Source: Streptomyces sp. NBC_00414
GTDB lineage: Bacteria; Actinomycetota; Actinomycetes; Streptomycetales; Streptomycetaceae
Assembly (NCBI RefSeq): GCF_036038375.1
Contig: NZ_CP107935.1
Span: 9,362,001 to 9,426,000, forward strand
Direction: 5' to 3'
Length of the DNA stretch: 64,000 nt
The notes beneath the pieces were generated by a model. That model had not been told where the DNA came from. It made no database searches and saw only the letters and a program-made list of their open reading frames with translations. Every line of letters starts with the position of its first letter. Positions within the stretch are counted from its first letter, which is position 1. Below, in pieces: positions 60,167 to 64,000 of the stretch. The translations under genes were made by a program, and so were the position numbers.

Positions 60167-60922
60167 TCAGGCGGGGAAGGTCAGCAGGGCCACGGGATCG
60201 GAGGTCGGTTCGGCCGAGCCACCGGCCGGTTCCACGGTGATGCCCATGCCGGAGGCCCGGTCAACGGCGCCCTCCAGGAGGACAGCCTCGGCCGTCCGGT
60301 GGGAGTCCATCAGCCCGGCGGACCGCATGGTGCCCGCGTCGTTGAACCACAGCTGGTAGACCTTGCCGCTCGGCGGGCTCGCCATGCCCGAGGCGATGAA
60401 GACCGCCTCGTCACGGCGCTTGGACACCACGACCGTGCCACGGGCCCCGTCCGCCAGCTCGGCGGTGCGGGTCCTCGCGTCGGAGGCGGCCAGTACCGCC
60501 GCGATCGCGTCCGAGCGCCGCTCCGACCGCTGCGCCTGCTCATGGGCGTCCTGCGCCCGGTCGTACTGCCAGACCGTCGTGCCACCGAACGCGGCCACTG
60601 CGGCGAGACAGGCGGCGAGCGCCCACCGGGACAGCCTGCGGGCACGGACGCTGCCGCCCAGGGGCCGCGCCGGGGACACGACCCGCGGGCTCTCCTGGCG
60701 GACCGTCGTGATCCGCCCCATGACCCGGCCCTTGAGCGCGGCGGGCGGGATCACGGAGACCGCCAGAGCGAGCCGGGCCGCGGTCTCGCTCAGTTCGAGA
60801 GCCTCCTGCGCACAGGCCTCACAGTCCGCGGCGTGCCGTTCGAACTCGCCCCGCTCGTCGTCGGAGAGCGCGTGCAGTGCGTACGCGCCCGTCAGCGTGT
60901 GCAGGTCGACCGTGCCGCTCAT
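60167..60922 (-). CDS. rskA: Anti-sigma-K factor, RskA-like
   Basis: 251 residues; the ATG at 60922 overlaps the sigK stop as ATGA. N-terminal anti-sigma domain with zinc-binding HAADCEAC (His30, Cys34, Cys37), one membrane helix about 100-118 (WALAACLAAVAAFGGTTVW), a short coiled region, and an extracytoplasmic RskA domain (VFIASGMASPPSGKVYQLWF then GITVEPAGG) typical of this family. It should hold SigK inactive at the membrane until released by regulated proteolysis. The pairing with sigK and the domain layout make the call firm. Confidence 0.9.
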   Translation of the reverse strand: MSGTVDLHTLTGAYALHALSDDERGEFERHAADCEACAQEALELSETAARLALAVSVIPPAALKGRVMGRITTVRQESPRVVSPARPLGGSVRARRLSRWALAACLAAVAAFGGTTVWQYDRAQDAHEQAQRSERRSDAIAAVLAASDARTRTAELADGARGTVVVSKRRDEAVFIASGMASPPSGKVYQLWFNDAGTMRSAGLMDSHRTAEAVLLEGAVDRASGMGITVEPAGGSAEPTSDPVALLTFPA

Positions 60923-61503
60923 GCGGCCACCCCCAGGCAGTCACGCAGGCGGATGAGGCCGTCGCGCAGCCGGGTCTTGACCGTACCGAGAGGCAGCGCG
61001 AGCGACTCGGCCACCTCGCGGTAGGTCATGCCGCGGTAGTACGCCAGCGTCACGGACTCACGCTGCAGTTCCGTCAGGGTGCGCAGACAGCGTCGAACCT
61101 GTTCGCGTTCCAGCCGGGCTTCCACCTGTTCCGTCACCTCGTCGTACTCGGGGGAGTGGTCGAGCAGGGCCGCCTTGTGCTCACGCGCGGCGGAGGCCTC
61201 GACCGAGCGGACCCGGTCGACGGCACGCTGATGGGCGAGTGTGAGCACCCAGTTGATCACCGAGCCGCGGTCGTGCCGGTAGCGGGCGGCGGACCGCCAC
61301 ACCTCGACCAGTACTTCCTGGGCCACTTCCTCCGACTGGGCCTGATCGCGCAGCACCCTGCGCACGACGCCGATGACGGGGCCCGCCACGACGTCGTAGA
61401 GCCCGGCGAAGGCCTGCTGGTCACCGAGGGCGACACTGCCCATCAGATCCTGCAGGTCCGGTTCGGCCGAGGGGTTCTTGCCGATGTGCACGGCTTCTTT
61501 CAC
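60919..61503 (-). CDS. sigK: ECF RNA polymerase sigma factor SigK
   Basis: 194 residues from GTG 61503 with GGAGG 9 nt upstream. Sigma region 2 (AFAGLYDVVAGPVIGVVRRV, EEVAQEVLVEVWRSAARYRH, GSVINWVLTLAHQRAVDRVR) and region 4 (LTELQRESVTLAYYRGMTYR, EVAESLALPLGTVKTRLRDG). It is transcribed with its anti-sigma gene. The same set of neighbours (FAD oxidoreductase, DUF1365, UfaA1-like, DUF1295) forms the M. tuberculosis sigK operon, which supports the name. Its own promoter region carries the element also found before the lipid operon, suggesting positive autoregulation. Confidence 0.88.
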   Translation of the reverse strand: MKEAVHIGKNPSAEPDLQDLMGSVALGDQQAFAGLYDVVAGPVIGVVRRVLRDQAQSEEVAQEVLVEVWRSAARYRHDRGSVINWVLTLAHQRAVDRVRSVEASAAREHKAALLDHSPEYDEVTEQVEARLEREQVRRCLRTLTELQRESVTLAYYRGMTYREVAESLALPLGTVKTRLRDGLIRLRDCLGVAA

Positions 61504-62006
61504 GAGGGGGTCCTCCGGGAGGCGAGCTTCGTACGGCTGGAATCCGTTGCCGGGGCGCCGGCGGATTGGTCAGGGGCGGCTCTCTCTGCCCACCCGTCCG
61601 TACCGGGTCGCGTCGGCCGAAGCCCGAGTCCGGGGCGCCGTCGATGGTCCGGGACGGCACCCCGGGCTGCTGGGCCGGACCGGCGGGCCGAACGCCGGCG
61701 CGGCCTCCCCTCCCGATACAGCCGACTGCCCCGGGAGGGGGGTCCGAAGGAGCGGTGTCACGTCTCTCCGTGGCCCGGAGACCCGGGCGGTGCCGCTCCC
61801 TGTCCTCCGCTCTTCCGGTGGGACGGGGCGCCCGGATGCACGAAGACGAGTCCGGTGCGCGCCGAGCCGAAAACGACCCGTATCGAAGCGAAATCGGCAT
61901 GCATCGAAACGGGACCGATCCGATTGGTGATGCTGGGGAAAAAGATGCAGCGTTTTTGCGTCGAACTGAGTCACGCGGAGCGTGTACCCGCCCGACGGGT
62001 GCCATG
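61504..62006. other. Intergenic region between sigK and the second ECF sigma gene
   Basis: 503 nt. The sigK-proximal part holds the promoter element at 61541-61569. The far part (61870-61990) is richer in A and T, with TATCGAAGCGAAATCGG and CATCGAAACGGG look-alikes and GCAGCGTTTTTGCGTCGAAC. A small ACCCG/CGGGT hairpin near 61987 may end the sigma transcript. A minus-strand frame (61570-61974) encodes Arg/Phe-rich repeats, has no ribosome site and is not called. Confidence 0.5.
61541..61569 (-). promoter_or_regulatory. Candidate SigK autoregulated promoter
   Basis: On the minus strand CCAATCC (61569-61563), 16 nt, CGGATT (61546-61541), then 37 nt to the sigK GTG. Blocks, spacing and leader length match the element before the lipid operon at 54528. 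Confidence 0.68.
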
Positions 62007-62636
62007 TCAGCCGCCCGCTTCGCGGCGCAGCCCGTGCCGCAACTGGTGCAGCCCGCGGCGGGCGTGGCTCTTGACGGTCCCCAGCGGCATACCGGTGCGC
62101 CGGGCGATCTGCGTCTGGGTGAGGTCCTCGTAGAAGGCGAGGCGCAGAACCCGCTGCTGGGTGCTGGGCAGCTTGGCCATCTCGCGTCCCACCAGCACCC
62201 GGTCGAGCACGGACTCGGGCCGCTCCTGCCCGGGATCGGCCAGCACCAGGACGGCCCCCGCCGAGGCGACGAGTTCGGCGCGTCGGGTCCGGGCCGCGAG
62301 GGCGTCGGCGATCTTGCGCTTGGTGATTCCGACGATCCAGCCGACGATCGCGCCCCGCTCGGGCCGGTAGCCGTGACGGCCGCGCCAGATGCCCAGGAAG
62401 ACCTGCTGGGTGACGTCCTCCGCCTCCCTGTCGTCACCCAGCGCACGCCGGGCGAGCGTGTGCACCAGGGGCGACCACCGGTCGTGGGCGGCGGCGAGAC
62501 AGGACTCGTCGCCGCCCACCAGGCCCCGGGCCACCTCCGCGTCGGTGAGCGGCTCCTCCAGCAGCACCCGCCGGGGCGCGGACATCCGCGCGGACAGCTG
62601 CTCGGGCATCGGTTGTCCGGTCGTGTGTCCGGTCAT
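62007..62636 (-). CDS. ECF RNA polymerase sigma factor, LitS-like by context
   Basis: 209 residues from ATG 62636 (AGGAG 9 nt upstream); an internal ATG at residue 10 is possible. Region 2: DESCLAAAHDRWSPLVHTLA, DREAEDVTQQVFLGIWRGRH, GAIVGWIVGITKRKIADALA. Region 4: LPSTQQRVLRLAFYEDLTQT, QIARRTGMPLGTVKSHARRG. No anti-sigma gene follows. It is divergent from a MerR/B12-binding regulator, the arrangement of litS-litR that controls light-induced carotenoid genes in Streptomyces. I therefore suspect LitS but cannot confirm it without comparison. Confidence 0.85.
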   Translation of the reverse strand: MTGHTTGQPMPEQLSARMSAPRRVLLEEPLTDAEVARGLVGGDESCLAAAHDRWSPLVHTLARRALGDDREAEDVTQQVFLGIWRGRHGYRPERGAIVGWIVGITKRKIADALAARTRRAELVASAGAVLVLADPGQERPESVLDRVLVGREMAKLPSTQQRVLRLAFYEDLTQTQIARRTGMPLGTVKSHARRGLHQLRHGLRREAGG

Positions 62637-62818
62637 GGCTCACGGCTCCTAGCCTCGGACGACGGCGTCCCGGCCGCGCGGGGCGGCCCTGTACGGCACC
62701 TCCGGACCGCGGCAGTACGGTCCCGGGATGTCGGTCCGGGGCATCCCGCGCATCGCCTCGGTGCGGTCATCGTGGGAGCGAGTGGGCAAAGGCATCAAAC
62801 CGCGTCGATTCTGCGTCG

Positions 62819-62824
62819 TATAGT
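62819..62824 (+). promoter_or_regulatory. -10 hexamer of a leaderless MerR-type gene
   Basis: TATAGT ends 6 nt before the ATG at 62831. Upstream, GCGTCG occurs twice (GCGTCGATTCTGCGTCG), and short inverted repeats GGGATG/CATCCC and CCGGACC/GGTCCGG lie between 62690 and 62750; any of these could be regulator sites. Confidence 0.42.
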
Positions 62825-62830
62825 CGCTCC

Positions 62831-64000
62831 ATGGATGAGCCGAGGGGGAAACCCGCGCCGGAACCGACGTCCGAATCGACGGGTGAGCCGGTCGGTACGG
62901 GGATCACGACCGGGGGCCTGGCCCGCCGGCTCGGGGTCTCGCCGACCACGCTGCGCTCGTGGGACCGCCGGTACGGATTGGGCCCCGCGGTCCGTGCGGA
63001 CGGGCGGCACCGCCGCTGGACCCCCCAGGACGTGGCGGTGCTGGAGGCGATGTGCCGCCTCACCTCGGCCGGAGTGCCACCCGCCGAGGCGGCACGCGCC
63101 GCCAGAGCGGGAGCCACCGGAACGATGGCCGCCACTGACGGAGCCCGTGCGGCCACTTCAGGCCGGTCGGAGAACGACCGGGCCCTCAGTGGGAACGACC
63201 GGGCCCTCACGGCGGACGATCGGGTCCTCACGGTGGCCGACCGGTCCCTCACGGTGGCAGGCCTGTCACCGGCGGCGGGGCCCGCTGCCGCGCCGCCCTC
63301 GTCCGACGACCGGACGTCCGGGAGCGGCCGGCGCTCGCAGGCGGCGGGGACTCTGCCCCTCGGCGATGTGCGCCAGGAATGCCGTGGACTGGCCAGGGCG
63401 GCCGTGCGGCTCGACGCCCCGGCCGTGGACGGCCAGCTGGCCTCGGCCGTCGAGCGGTACGGCCTCGCCGTCGCCTGGGAGGAGGTGATGGTGCCGACCC
63501 TGCACGCCGTCGGGCGCAAGTGGGCGTCGTCCGGTGACCGCTATGTCGAGGTCGAGCACCTGCTGTCCTGGCACATCTCCACCGCGCTCCGCCGTGTCAC
63601 CCCGGTCTTGCGGACGGTCGTGTCGGACACCACGCCGGGGCCCGTGGTCCTGGCCTGCGTGCCGGGTGAGCAGCACACCCTGCCGCTGGAGGCGCTCAAC
63701 GCCGGGCTCACGGAACACGGCATGCCCACCCGGATGTTCGGCGCGGCGGTGCCGGCGGAAGCGCTCACCGCGGCGGTACGCCGCCTGGGACCCGCGTCGG
63801 TCGTCCTGTGGGCCCAGGCACGCTCCACGGCGAGCCTCCCCCTGGCCCGGCACGTCGCCGCCACCCAGTGGGGCGTGCGGGGCGCGCGCAGGCATCCGAT
63901 GGTCGTCCTCGGCGGCCCCGGGTGGGCGGGCCGTTCGGCCCAGGGCATGCTCCGGCCGCCGAGCCTGAAGGAGGCCCTGTCCGTCATCACGGCCCGCCAG
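62831..64000 (+). CDS. MerR-family regulator with cobalamin-binding-like domain (LitR/CarH type), 3' end outside window
   Basis: 390 codons visible, no stop before the window end. The N-terminal MerR helix-turn-helix reads GGLARRLGVSPTTLRSWDRR then YGLGPAVRADGRHRRWTPQD. A linker about 115-150 has repeated NDRALSG, NDRALTA, DDRVLTV, DRSLTVAG units. The C-terminal part has the light-sensing B12 layout: helical bundle with WEEVMVPTLHAVGRKW and VEVEHLLSWHISTALRRVTP, then a Rossmann-like VVLACVPGEQHTLPLEALNA. The cobalt-ligand motif E-x-H is present, but the following glycine is proline, and the Trp-to-Glu-His spacing looks one residue longer than in CarH. Probably represses the divergent sigma gene in the dark. 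Confidence 0.82.
   Translation, partial: MDEPRGKPAPEPTSESTGEPVGTGITTGGLARRLGVSPTTLRSWDRRYGLGPAVRADGRHRRWTPQDVAVLEAMCRLTSAGVPPAEAARAARAGATGTMAATDGARAATSGRSENDRALSGNDRALTADDRVLTVADRSLTVAGLSPAAGPAAAPPSSDDRTSGSGRRSQAAGTLPLGDVRQECRGLARAAVRLDAPAVDGQLASAVERYGLAVAWEEVMVPTLHAVGRKWASSGDRYVEVEHLLSWHISTALRRVTPVLRTVVSDTTPGPVVLACVPGEQHTLPLEALNAGLTEHGMPTRMFGAAVPAEALTAAVRRLGPASVVLWAQARSTASLPLARHVAATQWGVRGARRHPMVVLGGPGWAGRSAQGMLRPPSLKEALSVITARQ

Noticed and set aside
61570-61974. A 134-codon minus-strand frame between the two sigma genes, with RFD/FRFD repeats
   Set aside because: No ribosome site, no family resemblance, and it covers the candidate sigK promoter. The repeats reflect short DNA repeats.
1-64000. 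tRNA, rRNA, CRISPR arrays, insertion sequences, integrase or attachment sites
   Set aside because: I looked for cloverleaf-like arms with CCA-type ends, transposase motifs and regularly spaced repeats and saw none. Compositional change suggesting a genomic island was also not evident.

Overview
This is a high-G+C actinomycete chromosomal segment, almost certainly from a Streptomyces. The evidence is strong GC bias at third codon positions, frequent GTG/TTG starts, rare TTA leucine codons, a two-domain chaplin with a sortase signal, an NsdA-type developmental regulator, DUF397 and CGNR proteins, and a dispersed repeat familiar from Streptomyces intergenic DNA. I saw no rRNA, tRNA, insertion sequence or CRISPR array. 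All assignments come from reading the sequence; no database search was run.

Left part (1-11.8 kb): CoA-thioester metabolism. A truncated acyl-CoA synthetase, a membrane sulfatase-fold protein and a phenylacetate-CoA ligase precede a divergent block. On the minus strand is a FadD19-like CoA ligase. On the plus strand are an enoyl-CoA hydratase, a two-domain DUF35 protein and two Ltp-type thiolase-fold proteins. This gene set resembles the actinobacterial module for C24-branched sterol side chains. Next (11.9-17.8 kb) come small regulators (DUF397, CGNR, ACT), a 5'-truncated LuxR-family remnant and a secreted GH95 fucosidase.

Siderophore locus (17.8-25.4 kb): ATP-grasp ligase, two NIS synthetases and a PLP decarboxylase form one operon in the order of vibrioferrin genes pvsA-B-D-E, with no pvsC exporter. 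A FhuF-type iron reductase is divergent, with a DmdR/IdeR-like iron box between them.

Middle part (25.5-54.4 kb): cell-wall and developmental genes (amidase, NsdA-like regulator, PAS-SpoIIE phosphatase, chaplin with a BldN-like promoter), an arginine deiminase/antiporter pair, a PI-PLC-like membrane protein, an acyl-CoA dehydrogenase, a secreted TAP-type peptidase, transporters, several GNATs and kinases, an Ogt DNA repair protein and an ArsR-SRPBCC fusion with a clear operator.

Right part (54.5-64 kb): a stress/membrane-lipid module. Five translationally coupled genes (FAD oxidoreductase, DUF1365, two different Cfa-type methyltransferases, DUF1295) face a sigK-rskA pair across an 18-bp terminator hairpin. 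The operon and sigK share a promoter-like element CCAATCC-N16-CGGA(A/T)T. Beyond it are a second ECF sigma gene and a divergent MerR/B12-type regulator, arranged like litS-litR. Carotenoid or photoprotection genes may therefore follow past the window end.
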